NCBI GenBank assembly: GCA_949152475.1 | Contig: OX424563.1 | Span: forward strand, 24,215,001 to 24,279,000 | Reading direction: 5' to 3' | DNA length: 64,000 bases | DNA from: Terebella lapidaria | Taxonomy: Eukaryota > Annelida > Polychaeta > Terebellida > Terebellidae | Shown: positions 12,369 to 25,009 of the stretch, piece after piece | How the letters are laid out: each line of letters opens with the position of its first letter | How positions within the stretch are numbered: position 1 is the first letter of the stretch | The notes under the pieces: model-generated | Databases searched by the model: none | Seen by the model: the letters and a program-made list of their open reading frames with translations, nothing else | What the model was told of the DNA's origin: nothing | Made by a program: the position numbers and the translations under genes

Positions 12369-14285
12369 AGGTTACCGGACAATAGATATTTAAGGTATTA
12401 GTATTTTGTCCCGTGACCTTGAAAATAAGGTCATTGGTCAATTCAAGGACATGATAATATTCAGCATATGTCATTTCTAGTATGTCCACAATTGATTCCT
12501 AAGCTGTAAAGCCAATAATAAGCGAGATATTAGCCATTATGTCCTGTGACCTTGAAAATGAGGTCAAAGGTCGAATTCAAGGTCATAGCAATATTCAGCA
12601 TATATCATTTCCTATTGGTTCATAATTGATTCCTAAGCTGTAAAGTAGATAATAAGCGAGCTATTAGCCATTTTGTCCTGTGACATTGAAAATCAGGTCA
12701 GAGGTGAAGTTCAAGGTCATGACAATGTTCAGAATATATCATTTTCTATATGTTCACAATTGATTCCTAAGCTGTAAAGTCGATAAGAAGCGAGATATTA
12801 GCCACTTTTCCTGTGACCTTGAAAATGAGGTCAAAGGTCAAATTCAAGGTCATCAGAATATCCGGCATTTATCATTTCCTATATGTCCACAATTGATCCC
12901 TAAGCTGTTAAGTCGATAATAAGCAAGATATTAGACATTTTGTGCTCTCACCTTGAAACCGAGGTCAGAGGTCAAATTCAAGGTCACAAGGATATTCAGC
13001 ATATATCATTTCCTATATGTCCACAATTGATTCCTAGTCTCTAAGCTAAATATTAAGTGAGATATTAGGCTTAATGTGTCCCATTATAAAGCATAAGAGA
13101 ATTTAACATGGGAAAGTCCCATTTGGGCCGAGTTTGGGCCCAAAATAGCCCACTTCGAACGATTCAAAGGCAACGAAATTCATACATGTCACAGGGGTAC
13201 ATTCGAGGAGTGTTATGGATCAACAAGAACAAAAGTTACTGAACAGGTTTTGAGAAAACGACCGTCAAAGTCCAAAATTGGTCATTTTTCAAAGAAAACG
13301 GCCGCTCTGACCTTGAGACTGAGGTCAGAGGTCGAATTCAAGATCACGAGAATATTCAGCATATATCATTTCCTATATGTCCACAATTGTTTCCTAGTCT
13401 CTAATCTCAATATTAATTGAGATATTAGGCATAATGTGTCCCATTATAAAGGATAGGAGAATTTAACATGGGAAAGTCCCATTTGGGCCGAGTTTGGGCC
13501 AAAATGGCCCACTTCGAGCGATTCAAGCGCAACGAAATTTATAGACATCATAGGAGTACATATGAGGAGTGTTATGTATCAAAAAGAAAAAAAGTTACTG
13601 AACAGATTTTGAGAGAATGGCCGCCAAAGTCCAAAATCAGGCATTTTTCGTCGAAAATGGCAGCCATTTTGAAAAAAATGCGGAAATCAGAAAACTAAAA
13701 AAAACCTTTCCTGGAAATATTTTTAGGTATTTTTGTGCGAAATTTAAGAAAGATCGGACCATATACTTTAAAGATAAAAATGTGAACGGACGGTCAAAAC
13801 AACTGAGTTCAAAAAAATTTTTCAATGGGCAAAATAAATTTTTCTTTTGCTGGAAATGGCCCAAAACGAATAGTGACTCGATTTGGTGGGACCAAAAATT
13901 TTTTTTTCCGCCGACCCGTCAAAAAATGAAAATGGCCGCCACACGTGAACCGGCGATTCATTGACAATGAAACTAATACACATCATAGAGGTACATGAGA
14001 GGAATGTTTTAAAACGAAAATCTCAAAACTGATCAGACAGTTATTGAGAAAATGGCCATCAAAGTCCAAAATTGGCAATTTTTCGTAAAAAATGGCCACC
14101 AAATCGGCAAAACGATTCAATCCAAATAAATGTTAAAAACGTCTTTAGATACTGGACCAAGGTATCTTCTAACAATTTTTTTGGGGAAATTCATCTTGTC
14201 AAAAAAAAGTTAAGACCCAGACGGAAGACAGACGACGGACGAAAAAACACGACAATAGCTTATCGGATCGAAGGGCCAGTAAGCT
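12369..14285 (+). mobile_element. Hairpin-ended half-site element, copy b
   Basis: Starts AGGTTACCGGAC (12369-12380), inverted relative to the family's 3' end, and closes with the stem at 14257-14285. Between them are about five ~140-bp tandem units of the form TGACCTTGAAAATGAGGTCA, AAGGTCAAATTCAAGGTCA, then a conserved catatatcatttcctatatg, attgattcctaagctgtaaa and gcgagatattagcc. The cccatttgggcc blocks and a gacggacgg-like tail follow. An exact AGGTCAAAGGTCA lies at 12828-12840. Confidence 0.8.
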
Positions 14286-14335
14286 AAAAACTATAAACGA
14301 GTTAGAAACATAGGCCCAAAGGACCTGTAGCTTAC

Positions 14336-16120
14336 CGGCTAGCCTATAGGTGATCAGACCGATGGTCTGGTAATTTCAAGGTTACAAGTATATTCAGCAT
14401 ATATCATTTCCTATATGTCCACATTTGATTTCCAAGCTGTAAAATCGATAATCAGCGAGATAATAGCCATTTTGTGCTTTGACCTTGAAAATTAGGTCAA
14501 AGGTCGTTTTCAAGGTCATCAGAGTATTCGACATATATCATTTCCTATATGTCTGCAATTGATTCCTAAGCTGTAAAGTCGAAATAAGCGAGATATTAGC
14601 CATTTTGTGCTTTGATCTTGAAAATAAGGTCAACGGGCACATTCAAGGTCATGACAATATTCAGCTTATATCATTTCTCATATGTCCACCATTGATTCCC
14701 GAGCTGTAAAGTGAATAATAAGCCAGATATTAGCGATTTTGTGCTCTGACCTTGAAAATAAGGTCAAAGGTAAATTCCAAGGTCATCATAATATTCGGCA
14801 TATATCATTTCCTATATGGTCACAATAGATTTTAAGCTGTAAAGTCGATGATAAGCGAGATAATAGCCGTTTTGTGCTTTGACCTTGAAAATAAGGTCAA
14901 AGGTCACATTCAAGGTCATGAGAATATTCAGCTTATATCATTTCTTATATGTCCACCATTGATTCCCGAGCTGTAAAGTGAATAATAAGCCAGATATTAG
15001 CGATTTTGTGCTCTGACCTTGAAAACTAGGTCAAAGGTAAATTTTAAGGTCATCAGAATATTCGGCATATATCATTTCCTATATGGTCACAATAGATTTT
15101 TAAGCTGTAAAGTCGATAATAAGCGAGATAATAGCCATTTTGTGCTTTGACCTTGAAAATAAGGTCAAAGGTCACATTCAAGGTCATGAGAATATTAAGC
15201 TCATATCATTTCTTATATGTCCACCATTGATTCCCGAGCTGTAAAGTGAATAATAAGCGAGATATTAGCGATTTTGTGCTCTGACCTTGAAAATGAGGTC
15301 AAAGGTCAAATTCAAGGTCATCAGAATATTAGGCATATATCATTTCCTATATGGTCACAACAAATTCTTAAGCTGTAAAGTCGATAATATGTGATATATT
15401 AGCCATTTTGTGCTCTGACCTTGAAAATGAGGTCAAATGTCAAATCAAGGTCACGATAATATTCAACATATATCACTTCCTATATGTCCACAATTGATTC
15501 CTAAGCTGTAAGTCAATAATAAACGAGATATTGGCCATTTTGTGCTCTGACGTTGAAAATGAGGTTAAAAGGCAAATTCAAGGTCACGAGAGTATGCAGC
15601 ATCTATCATTTCCTATATGTCCACAATTAATTCCAAGTCTCCAATCTCAATATTAAGTGAGATATCAAGAACAGTGTGGCCCATTATAAAGCAAAGGAGC
15701 AAAGGAGAGCCCCATAAAAAACATCAAAATGGCCGCCACACGCAGACCTGCGATTCAAGAGCATCGAAACTTATACACATTATGAAGATACATGAGGGGA
15801 ACATTTTGAAACTAAAATCTCAAAACTGAACACACAGTTTTTGAGAAAATAATTTTTAAAGTTGAGAACATGCAAAAACAGCCATTTCCGGCATAAAAAT
15901 GGCCGCCAAAACTGCATAATCGATTCAATCAAAAAAATGAAAAAAGCGTCTGGGGTATTAACCCAATACATATTCACACAAATTTATGGACAAATTCATC
16001 AGCCCGAAAAAAAGATAAAAAATGTTAACAGATGATGTGGCAGACAACGACGACGACGACGACGGACGTCGGACAAAAAACCACGACAATAGCTTATCGG
16101 CCCTTATGGGTCGGTAAGCT
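14336..16120 (+). mobile_element. Hairpin-ended half-site element, copy c
   Basis: Begins near 14330 with tagcttaccggc and ends with stem AGCTTATCGGCCC (16091-16103), loop TTAT, and GGGTCGGTAAGCT (16108-16120). About nine ~135-150-bp units repeat the paired TGACCTTGAAAA / AGGTCAAAGGTCA / TTCAAGGTCA arrangement. Exact direct repeats AGGTCA-A-AGGTCA occur at 14894-14906, 15162-15174 and 15296-15308. The tail carries cgacgacgac triplets. No coding sequence. Confidence 0.82.
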
Positions 16121-16960
16121 AAAAATCAGAGTAGATCTGTATCTAATAATTCCTATGTCAAATGCAGAACTGTAGATTAAATGGAACATAACTACATAGA
16201 CACCCCTTTTATTTATGTCACTGTGATGTGTCCTACGTGTGAATGTCATGGTTGTCTGCTGTCACGAGAGCATGTTTTATTTGTTGTCATGTTGTCCTGT
16301 TGAGTTTAACCCACTTACAAGTATGCATGTGTCATTTGTGATTTTGGACGAGGTAAATCTCTTCGTAACATCTCGACGTGATATTGGCTTCCAAATAACA
16401 TACATTATATCCATTACAATTCGCACATGACCTAATCACAGGGTTGAGCACCTTACATATTGTATTCTGTCACTGATTGATTTGGTTTTGGTTATTGTTC
16501 CTTGCATTTCATATGTAATTTGTCAACTGCCCAACAACCGATCAAAACAACTTATGAATCCAAAACGAAGCGCTTGATAGAGGTGTATAATAAGTACCCG
16601 GCCATGTACCAATAGGCTAGTGCGTAGAGGACTATCGATTATAACCGCTTATAACTGTTATTGATTTCTGATGATATATTGCTAAATCTGATAAAAAATA
16701 CCTACAATGGATACTTCTGACTATGGAGGCACGAGAGTTATTAATGTTTTTTGTGAATTAATTCATATCAGAAAGATAATTGGTACTTACCAGCTAAGAA
16801 TTTGTACATATTTTTTGTTGTCAGTCCTGTGTACCGATAACAGCAAAATATAACAGTGTGTGAAACAACTTATTACAAAACACATACTGAGAGAGTATTG
16901 TAATACAATATAGAGAGACATCGCCTTACGTATCGTTGGGAATCGGAGAAATACCAATCG
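16121..16960 (+). promoter_or_regulatory. Upstream region of gene 1, no clear motif
   Basis: About 840 bp between a transposon and the first exon of gene 1. A weak TATA-like tacaatatagag lies at about 16908-16919, some 45-55 bp before the first candidate ATG. Unlike genes 2 and 3, there is no strong TATA box, so the true promoter position is unsure. Confidence 0.3.
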
Positions 16961-16963
16961 AAA

Positions 16964-19900
16964 ATGCACATTTTTCAAAATAGAAATAAAATGCTGCTCT
17001 GGCTATGCTGTTACTCGGGAATGGTCTCTGTGTCGAACGCCGGTAAGAGTCACTGGAAATTGTAGTAATATATAGTAAAACGCAAATCTATATGAAGTCT
17101 AAAAGTCATTTTACCTCGTATCCAATCAGGAACAGACGATATGCAGGACTCCAAAATTTCTAATTGTTAACAGTTTAAAGCATCACTTTTTACAACATTG
17201 ATGAATAATGATATAGGGTATTACGTCCAATCATAAACTCCTGGTACTTTTATTATTTGAACGTTGCTGAATTACTGTAAACTCGCCGGTGATTATGCAT
17301 TAACACATAAATTCCCGCATGAACGAAAACGCGTCATTTGGACACGTTTCCAATACGAATAATTATGTGTTGAAACGAGGAACTTATTCACATTTTGTAC
17401 GCGTTGTTTAGTCTTCGTGTAATATGGCGACAAAAAAATTGAAAACAAGAACAAAGAAAACACTTCTTGCTGTATCTTCAGATTGACAATTTTATTATGG
17501 TTATCAAAACGATAGAGCCATTTTTCAATAATACACTATTTATGAGGAAGAACATGTACATAATATTATATGGCAAGTACTTATAACTGACACGAAACAG
17601 ACCATTTTCGGAGAAATGAAGTTTGCTTTTTGACTGAATAGAGCTCGATCAAAATGTGTTGAACATTTTTTAAAAATACATGTATTACTAGCAATTGGGC
17701 GATGCGTGTCTTGAAATCCATACATATTACACGTATCATTGCAAAACATCGGCCTTACTAATGTTACTCTAATGTTGATTCAAATAACAAATTATCGGTT
17801 GCAGAGTGTATTCAACGAACTCATTTATAAAAACTAGAAGATTCGGTCGCCGACGACCGCGTGGCTGTATCCCCCTGGGGCCCTATTATCACTGTTGCTC
17901 AAAATATATTAATTCAGACAAACTATCATTACTGCCAGGCCAGCGTGTTTCATCGATACAGTTCTGAACCTTAACTATTCACTAAAATATTCATTAACTA
18001 TTTTTTTACCAAATAACTTCCAGAGAAGCTTGTCACAGGGATCGATTATGAAACCTTGCTCAATTCCCCAACATTATGGGTACAACCATGAAATCTCTAC
18101 TGGACAGAGCCTTTACTTCGTTGAGTCCAAAAATGAATGTTTCTTGTTTTAACTACTTTTAGTGTGGTCAATATTAAGCTTGACTAGTAAAACTAATATT
18201 AACTTATTCGGTTACAGCCATGAAATCTCTACCGGACGGAACACTTACTTTGTTGAGCCCAACAATAAATGTTTCGTGTTTTAACTGTTCTGATTGTGGT
18301 CAATAATGGATTCATCTACTAGATCGAATGTTTAGTGATTCGGTAATGCTGTTCTGTTTTCACCAAAAGCATCAGTTCTCTATTCTGAACAAGTATCGAG
18401 TGATACTCGCGTTCATAGTACATCACATACGTCAAAGTGGGTAATTTACTGGTCGTAATAAATTAGACTGATAACTGAATGATACTTATTTCATCATTCT
18501 GAAAAGCAATTGGTTTCATGTGACTGTCATTCTCATCAACCCTGTGCGATTTCATCATCATTCATCAAAAACTCCCACCCACAGAGCGTTCACAAACCAT
18601 GTTTGATAAACAGGCCAATTTCAGCACAAAATGCTGAAATCGATTTTGGTTGTCCATGGCCATGTTTAGTTGGTTATCTCTGAGAACGTTGCATCTGTGA
18701 ATCAATTTCGGTGAAGCAACTCTATATTATTCCAAACTATATTCAGTATTGAAATACCCACGATATGAAAATATTTTGGTACTTAAGGTATTGATGATGT
18801 AAGGACAAACTCTAGTCAGGAAGGTGCGGAAGCTCCATCATGAAGGAAAAAAATAGCAAAAGTTTTTTTTTCAAAGGATGAATTTTTTATTGGTTAGAAA
18901 TGGATTGTAAGAAATGAATTGTAACGCGATTTGGTACAAAAAGACTTTTTTTCTGCCCGACCCATCCCAAGTTACACATATCATACACAGATCACACACG
19001 AAAGTTACACATATCATAATGGTAAATCAGGAAAATCTTTTAAAATGAAAAACTACACTGATCAGACAGTTTTTGAAAAATTTCATTGAAAAAAAGACCG
19101 CCAAATTCTAAAACTGTTTTTTTTTGTTGAAGCAGCTGCCTTCGAGACCAGTCAATATTTTGTGAAAACTGTATTTTATATTAAACATGCTAAACTAACT
19201 AATGAAACATACTCACATCAAATGTAATGAAAATAACCAGTCCTCAGGGAAATTTTGCTCATTTGAACAGGCGGTTCTAGCGTAAATACAGGAACTGTAT
19301 CCATCATACGCAAATGTAAACATAGAAGTGCGACATAGACTGACATTTCCACGCACATCATGGTATATCACTGATTATTTTCTCACAACTACACAACATA
19401 TGCACATACGAACTGGAAAATGTACTCGATGTGGACTTTTAAGCACGATTTGAACATTCGGGTTTGATGGATACACTTCGTTTGTTTATTTACAAAAACG
19501 ATACAAAATGGGCACTGAAACGGACGAAAAGACAACTCGGACGGACTGTAATCGTGAAAATCATTGAGCACACCTTTTGTTATATTGCATTAGATGTGTT
19601 TAACGAAAAATTGGTTTTGAAGAAAAAATATTGCATACATTTGAAGGCAGCAGCTTTAAAAATGGTCACTATTTTCGAAATGGAAATGCAAAAATAGAAG
19701 AACTAAAAATACCTCCCTCTTGAAATATTATTAGGAACTTTTGTGCAAAATTTCAGAGAAATTCGACCGTGTACTTTAACTTAAAAATGTGTATGGGCGA
19801 CGGATGGACGATAAACGCAAAGGTCCGGTAGCCTAGAAATGTAGAACGACAGACCACGGGCGCAACTCCACGGCAATATGTTATCGGACGATAGGTTACC

Positions 19901-22410
19901 GGCTATATTTTTTTTTGGAATGCCATCATTACAGTATATTCTTGAAGTTTCAGCAAAAGTAAGCAAATTTCGCTAATATCACATGGTACGAATGCCTGTA
20001 GTCAGAACATTATCGCGTTCCCTCCCCCTCCCCCTTCCCCATGCACCCCAGTCAGTTGATGAACATAGGATTTCATGATATAACATATACCAATGAGTTC
20101 GTTGAATACCAATGATATACCATATTCACAATACTAAAAAGCCATGTCAATTATCTTCAACGATAACGTCCCATGTCTTATGTTTTTGCATGTGTATTAA
20201 TCACCACATCAATCTCAACAATCTCGCAGATAGCTACATTTATTTACAGTATGTCCGAAGCTGAATGTCAGTGGTGCAGAGTTAGAGGTAATCAATGGCG
20301 ACTACGACACGATCAATACGACGGGAATACCCGATATGTGCGGGAAACAGAAAGCTGTGTACGAGCGAGCAACAGGCTACTACCTTTACTTCTCTGACGA
20401 TGATTTCTACTGGTACATCGGTGATCATTACGTCTGTGACGGACGGGACATCAATGAGTATGCTCGGGCTCCCTCCTTGAGTGGGGATCCCGAGGATGCG
20501 GAACCATGGGAAGAATGGTCCAACTGGGGTTGGCAGATTAATGATTATATGGACGCTTTCTGTTACCCAGGTGAGGACGATCCACTCCGGATATCCATCG
20601 TACTAATTATTTATTTGGACGTATAACGTATGACCACGCCATGGTATTAACATAATGCGAGTCTGAAAAAACGATCAACAGCAGTATTGATGTATAATGC
20701 GGGAATTGATCCACACAGCTGCCCAAACCTGGTGTAATATCTTATCTGGTGTCACGCCAAGTCAGGATTTGGGGATTCACAATAAAATGAGACAATCAGA
20801 GATTGAGGACCCTCGCCCCTTCAAATTTGGTTACTAAAATGCAAGCTGATGCCACATTCTCGAACTGGGTGATAATCGGGGATTTTGGTCGTACAACCAT
20901 TAGTCATATATCAAATGGTCGGGAATTGGCCATAGAAAAATACAAAATCATGAGAGAAATAATCATAATGAAAGCTCGAGTTCTTAAGATTTTCCTATCT
21001 TGACCATATTCTCGACCACGACCTGAATTGTTGATACTGACCTCCCAAATTTGTCAAACTCTCTCCGATCTATACTATATTCTTCGTGTTCAATATTCTA
21101 TTGGATATCGTCAGTGGTTATGGAATTACTACTATTTGAACTATTAGGAATCGGTGATTTCAGATGATGACCCTTACATTCTCGACCTTGGGCGATAATG
21201 GGTAAATTTGATTGTACGACCAGCACTCATTTAGCAAATGATGGGGAATCGATAATAGGAATTAACAAGGAAAATTGATTATGAATATAGGCAGAGTTGT
21301 TGCAACTTTTCGATTTTGTCCTTTTCTGTGACCTTGACCTTTTCGCTCAATATTGAGCTTTAAACTTTCACAATATTGTTTCTTACATCACGGCACATAT
21401 CCTGAACGAAAATGGTTCAAAAAGATTGAAAACTAGCTCCGCAATATGGTCTTGTATCTGAGAACACTGAAGTCATTGAATCGTAAGAGCGCACCCCCAA
21501 ATATTCTACCTTTGGCGAAATGTGGAGTTTTGGTATTAAAACCATCGGTCGTACACTATACGATTGATGATTGGCCAAAGGAAAATACAAAATAATTGGA
21601 AAAATTTATATTGATTAGAACGGGAGTTATATGCAATTATGCAACTTTCACTTTTTCGGTTACCACGGCAACCATTTTTATTCGATTTTGACAAAAATTG
21701 AGGAGGATAATTCATTTCCGAGTTATGCGTGTGGACAAACAGACAGAAAGACGGTCAAACAGACGGACAGATTCAAATGTAATACCCACTCTCCTATCGG
21801 GGCGAGGGAAGGCGTAACAAACGATGTAATTTTGAAAAATGTACCTCGTTTTTCTCAAAAATTCCCAATCACAACCTTTTCCAGATCACTGGACCTTTGA
21901 TAAATTCGTGACTGTAGTTCGTCTGTCGTCCACATTTTATTGTTATGTGTTCTTTCTTACTTGAGCATTGTGTTGAGTGGGCACATATAATTTGGAATCT
22001 GTAAATCGGCATCTGCAGAAAAAAATCGACCTCGTTTGAGTGGTAAATAGCTTGCAAAACAACAGAACTTTCGGCAACCTTGAAATCAATTTGATTTTTA
22101 ATCTCATTTCTCACTAGACAAACTTGAATCCTCGTCCGAGGAGAAAGCGCTTCAAGACGATATCTAGGACCAGCTAAAATTCGACATCGCGCTGTGATCG
22201 TCAGCTGTGCTATGAATTCCTCTCTTTTTCTACATGTATGAACTACAATTTGCTCGTTTGATCTACAATGATAACTTGGGCTTTATTTCAGCGCCAACAA
22301 CAGCCAGTCCAACAACAGAGAGTTCAGAAAACAGTGCTACCAACGCGTGGACAACTGGTGCTGTCTTGATGTTGCTGGTGTTAGCGTTGCACCTCTCACT
22401 TCGCTACTAG
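16964..22410 (+). CDS. Gene 1: small secreted, probably GPI-anchored four-cysteine protein
   Basis: Three exons: 16964-17042, 20250-20570 and 22292-22410, all joined in phase 1 with GT-AG borders, giving about 172 residues. ATG 16964 is chosen because it gives a typical signal peptide (basic MHIFQNRNK then hydrophobic LLWLCC...). ATG 16991 is in frame and possible. Exon 2 encodes the whole mature domain: VCPKLNV at the start, INGDY, PDMCG, AVYERATGYYLYF, FYWYIGDHYVCDG, PWEEWSNWGWQ, and MDAFCY at the end, with four cysteines that could form two disulfides. Exon 3 gives a Ser/Thr-rich stalk and a hydrophobic tail (AVLMLLVLALHL) ending four residues later, which fits a GPI-attachment signal with the omega site near the Asn-Ser-Ala. 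The domain resembles short G-Y-Y-L-Y / W-x-I-G modules of invertebrate secreted proteins; I know no named family. The function is unknown. Introns are filled with transposons. Confidence 0.8.
18020..18340 (+). repeat. Array D units in intron 1 of gene 1
   Basis: About two copies of the ~133-bp unit seen at 6.7-8.6 kb, with ttacagccatgaaatctct and tgtggtcaataat. The adjoining intron sequence at 17043-18020 and 18340-18800 shows nothing recognisable. Confidence 0.7.
19129..19657. mobile_element. Foldback MITE, copy 2
   Basis: Same family as 7695-8232. It begins GAAGCAGCTGCCTTCGAG and ends with ttgaaggcagcagcttt. The interior is co-linear with copy 1, including atgtaaacat near the left arm and the tgatggatacac block near the right. 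It lies in intron 1 of gene 1. Flanks belong to another repeat (poly-T and aaaatgg phrases), so it is nested. Confidence 0.82.
19660..19915 (+). repeat. Tail fragment of the hairpin-ended family
   Basis: Contains the ggaaatatt..ttaggaacttttgtgc phrase, a gggcgacggatggacg run, aaaggtccggtagcct and ttatcggacgataggttacc. These are the 3' end motifs of the elements at 12-16 kb, here rearranged into two partial ends. Confidence 0.65.
20790..21870. mobile_element. CTCGCCC-family element, copy 1, in intron 2 of gene 1
   Basis: One end reads gagacaatcagagattg..accctcgcccc (about 20790-20820), the other tatcggggcgaggg (about 21797-21810), inverted. The interior holds repeats of gataatcggggattttggtcg phrases, a ggttaccacggcaacc block and a run of gacaga/gacgga units. 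The paralogous intron of gene 2 lacks this sequence, which brackets the insertion. Further copies lie at about 32580-33680, 49455-50200 and 58850-60073. No coding content. Confidence 0.7.
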
Positions 22411-23240
22411 TACGAACTGGGCGCTTCTGACGATAGCAGATATATAGCGAACATGATATTTCAAACAGGGTGTTGGTTTACATTCATTGTTGAAAATGTT
22501 GCCATGTAAAATTTGAGAACTAAACACGAAAAAGCTACAGCTACATTTAATCTACAAACAAGATATTTATTGTTCTGCACTATTTCGGCATATGATGTGT
22601 TCTGTATGTAAATGAATATCCATGTATATCAGAGATTTAATCAATATTAGTGTCACTGCTCACCAAAAATATTGAAACATTCTCGATGTTGTAAATTTGT
22701 TGTATACCGTATATTTTGCAGCCTTTGGGGGGGGGGGCTTGGGTTTCAGCAAGCAATTGATATTTTTAAAGGGATGAAGCGGTATGGCAAATTTTGAAGG
22801 GATGAAGCGGTATGGCAAATTTTGTCGAAATTGGATAAAAACGGTTGCCATGGCAACAGAAAAAGTGAAAATCACATAATTGGCTATAACTCAGGTTTTA
22901 CTTTATATTAATTTTTCCAACTGTTTTTGTATTTTTCTTTCGCCAATTCACGATCGTATGGTGTACGGCCGATGGTCGTACGAAGAAAATTCTCCAGTTT
23001 CGCCCAATGTCGAAAAGTTGGGGGTTCACGATTTCATTATTTTTTGCCAGCGACTTTTCAGTGCAAATGTCTGCGCTTATAACTCAAAGACGAGTGGTTC
23101 TATCATTCTGAAATTTATAGAACTGAAGCACTATGGTGATGGCTCAGTCTCCGTCAAATTTTGTCAAAATCAAATAAAAACGGTTGCCATGGCAACGGAA
23201 AAAGTGAAAATCACATAATTGGCTATAACTCCGGTTCTAC
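22411..23240 (+). repeat. 3' flank of gene 1, then fragment of the CTCGCCC family
   Basis: After the gene 1 stop comes about 300 bp of AT-rich sequence (probably 3' UTR; no certain polyadenylation signal) and a G-run at 22730. From about 22770 there are two tandem copies of a ~340-bp block with gggatgaagcggtatgg, GGTTGCCATGGCAAC (about 22844 and 23184), gaaaatcacataattggc and gatggtcgtacga. The same block occurs in the CTCGCCC-family copies. Confidence 0.65.
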
Positions 23241-23308
23241 TCGAAATTAAGATTGCGTATCAAGTACGATCCACGTAATTTCAATGGTTTTATACCAAGT
23301 GCAATTTT

Positions 23309-23500
23309 GTTTCATATCTCGGCCGCGTCATAACAAATTTACATAAAATTTGGAATATATATTCTGTATATATCTATGAAGCTAACGCAAATAAGAGGTT
23401 GAATGTTTCATATCTCGGCCGCGTCATAACAAATTTACATAAAATTTGGAATATATATTCTGTATATATCTATGAAGCTAACGCAAATAAGAGGTTGAAG
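23309..23500 (+). repeat. Exact 96-bp tandem duplication
   Basis: Two copies, 23309-23404 and 23405-23500, each beginning gtttcatatctcggccgcg and ending at ataagaggttgaa. I see no differences between them, so the event is recent. Confidence 0.9.
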
Positions 23501-23645
23501 ATTTTATTGATAAGTTAGTATATGAATGGAGTTGAATGTTGCTTGAACAAATGTAACTTACGTTGCGTACACGAAGCATTACATGGTGTAGTTTCTTAAC
23601 TGCAGCGAGTGCACATATCCGTGAACAATGACCTAACATTATTAG

Positions 23646-24860
23646 CGTATGGGCCAGAGGGGGTGGTCGGTACCACTTGGGGGGGAAATGCCCACTATAT
23701 TTTTTTGAAAGCTATATATCCCTAGATCACCATTTTGCATGATAGCTCTCTGAATCTGGTAGCTTAATGGCGTTACCAGGCCAAACGTGGTCCCACCCCC
23801 CTTCAATTTTTGTATGTTTGAAAATCTACATTTTGGACAAAAACTACAATGTAGGGTCCCAATAAATCAATCTATCATCACAAACCCATAAGAAATATTG
23901 GCAGATATGCAATGTGTTTGGAATAAATGTATTTAAAGTTTTTTGAAATTCAAAATGGCCGCCAAAATCCAAGATGGCCGCCAAAAAATCGTCAATTTAC
24001 TTCGAAATCCTCAACACTAAAATATGGTATACAAAACAAAACTCTTTTCCTCTTATGTGATCACATTCCCCTCTGGTGCAGCACTTTGTCTATAGTAAGT
24101 CAGACATGGCTGCCAAAATTGATATGACATTCACATTTACGCTGAAATTAGAAAACAAAATTGAATGCGTGCAAATCGACATTTTGGACAAAAACTACAA
24201 TGTAGGGTTCCAATAAATCAACCTATCATCACAAAACTCATAAGAAACATTGGCAGATATACAATGTCTTTGGAATAAATGTATTTAAGGTTTTTTAAAA
24301 TTCACAATGGCCGCCAAAATCCAAGATGGCCGCCAAAAATCGTCAATTTACTTTGAAATACTCAACACTAAAATATGGTATACAAAACAAAACTTCTTTG
24401 CTCTATGTGATCACATTCCCCTGCGGTGCAGCACTTTATCTATAGTAAGTCAAACATGGCTGCCAAAATTGATATGACATTCACATTAACGTTGAAATTA
24501 GAAAACAAAATTGGATGCGTGCAAAATATTACAATTCATGAATCGGTCACACATTTTTGCAATTTGGCACATCATTCATGTTATTAGCCACTGGTCTGGA
24601 ATTTGCATGTCAAATTTGGTAGTAGCTCATAGATATACACTTTTCAAAATTTCACATTAAGCAACTCCCTGTAGCTGTTAAAATGTGCAGATGTGAACAT
24701 CCAAGTTGGGAATGATGCATTTCAGATCTTGTGGATGGATATAAACTTGTGTAACATCACATTTTGCAGGTGTTTTGGCGAGAATAATATGCCTACAAAC
24801 TTAAAAGTTCCTTCTAAATAATTAACTGCCTGTTTGGATGCCAATGAGCGGAGTGAGCCC
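23646..24860 (+). repeat. Left arm of a long inverted repeat
   Basis: Starts GTATGGGCC and is matched in inverted order by 31075-31976. Shared blocks are aatgcccactatattttt, gccaaacgtgg, aagatggccgccaaaa, aattcatgaatcggt and gcagatgtgaac. Inside, a ~350-bp piece is duplicated in tandem (about 23820-24130 and 24170-24500). The arms enclose an RT gene and a LINE fossil. Confidence 0.8.
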
Positions 24861-25009
24861 TGTTCCAGGTGGTAATGAAACAATCCTGCCTATCGTTATA
24901 AATAATTCACCCCGTGGCCTCTGCGTAATCAACGTGTACGTTCTGTTTTGGAGAAACCATTCTTCAGAATGATTTGATGATGTCCTGGACATTCTACAAA
25001 TCATCATAG

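Noticed and set aside
13468..14287. Open frames of 70-115 codons in the half-site element
   Set aside because: They lie in repeated non-coding blocks, the same region in other copies is not open, and no domain is visible.
17835..17880. GC-rich cggtcgccgacgaccgcgtgg stretch in intron 1 of gene 1 as a regulatory hairpin or tRNA piece
   Set aside because: A short local inverted repeat only; no tRNA boxes and no second copy seen.
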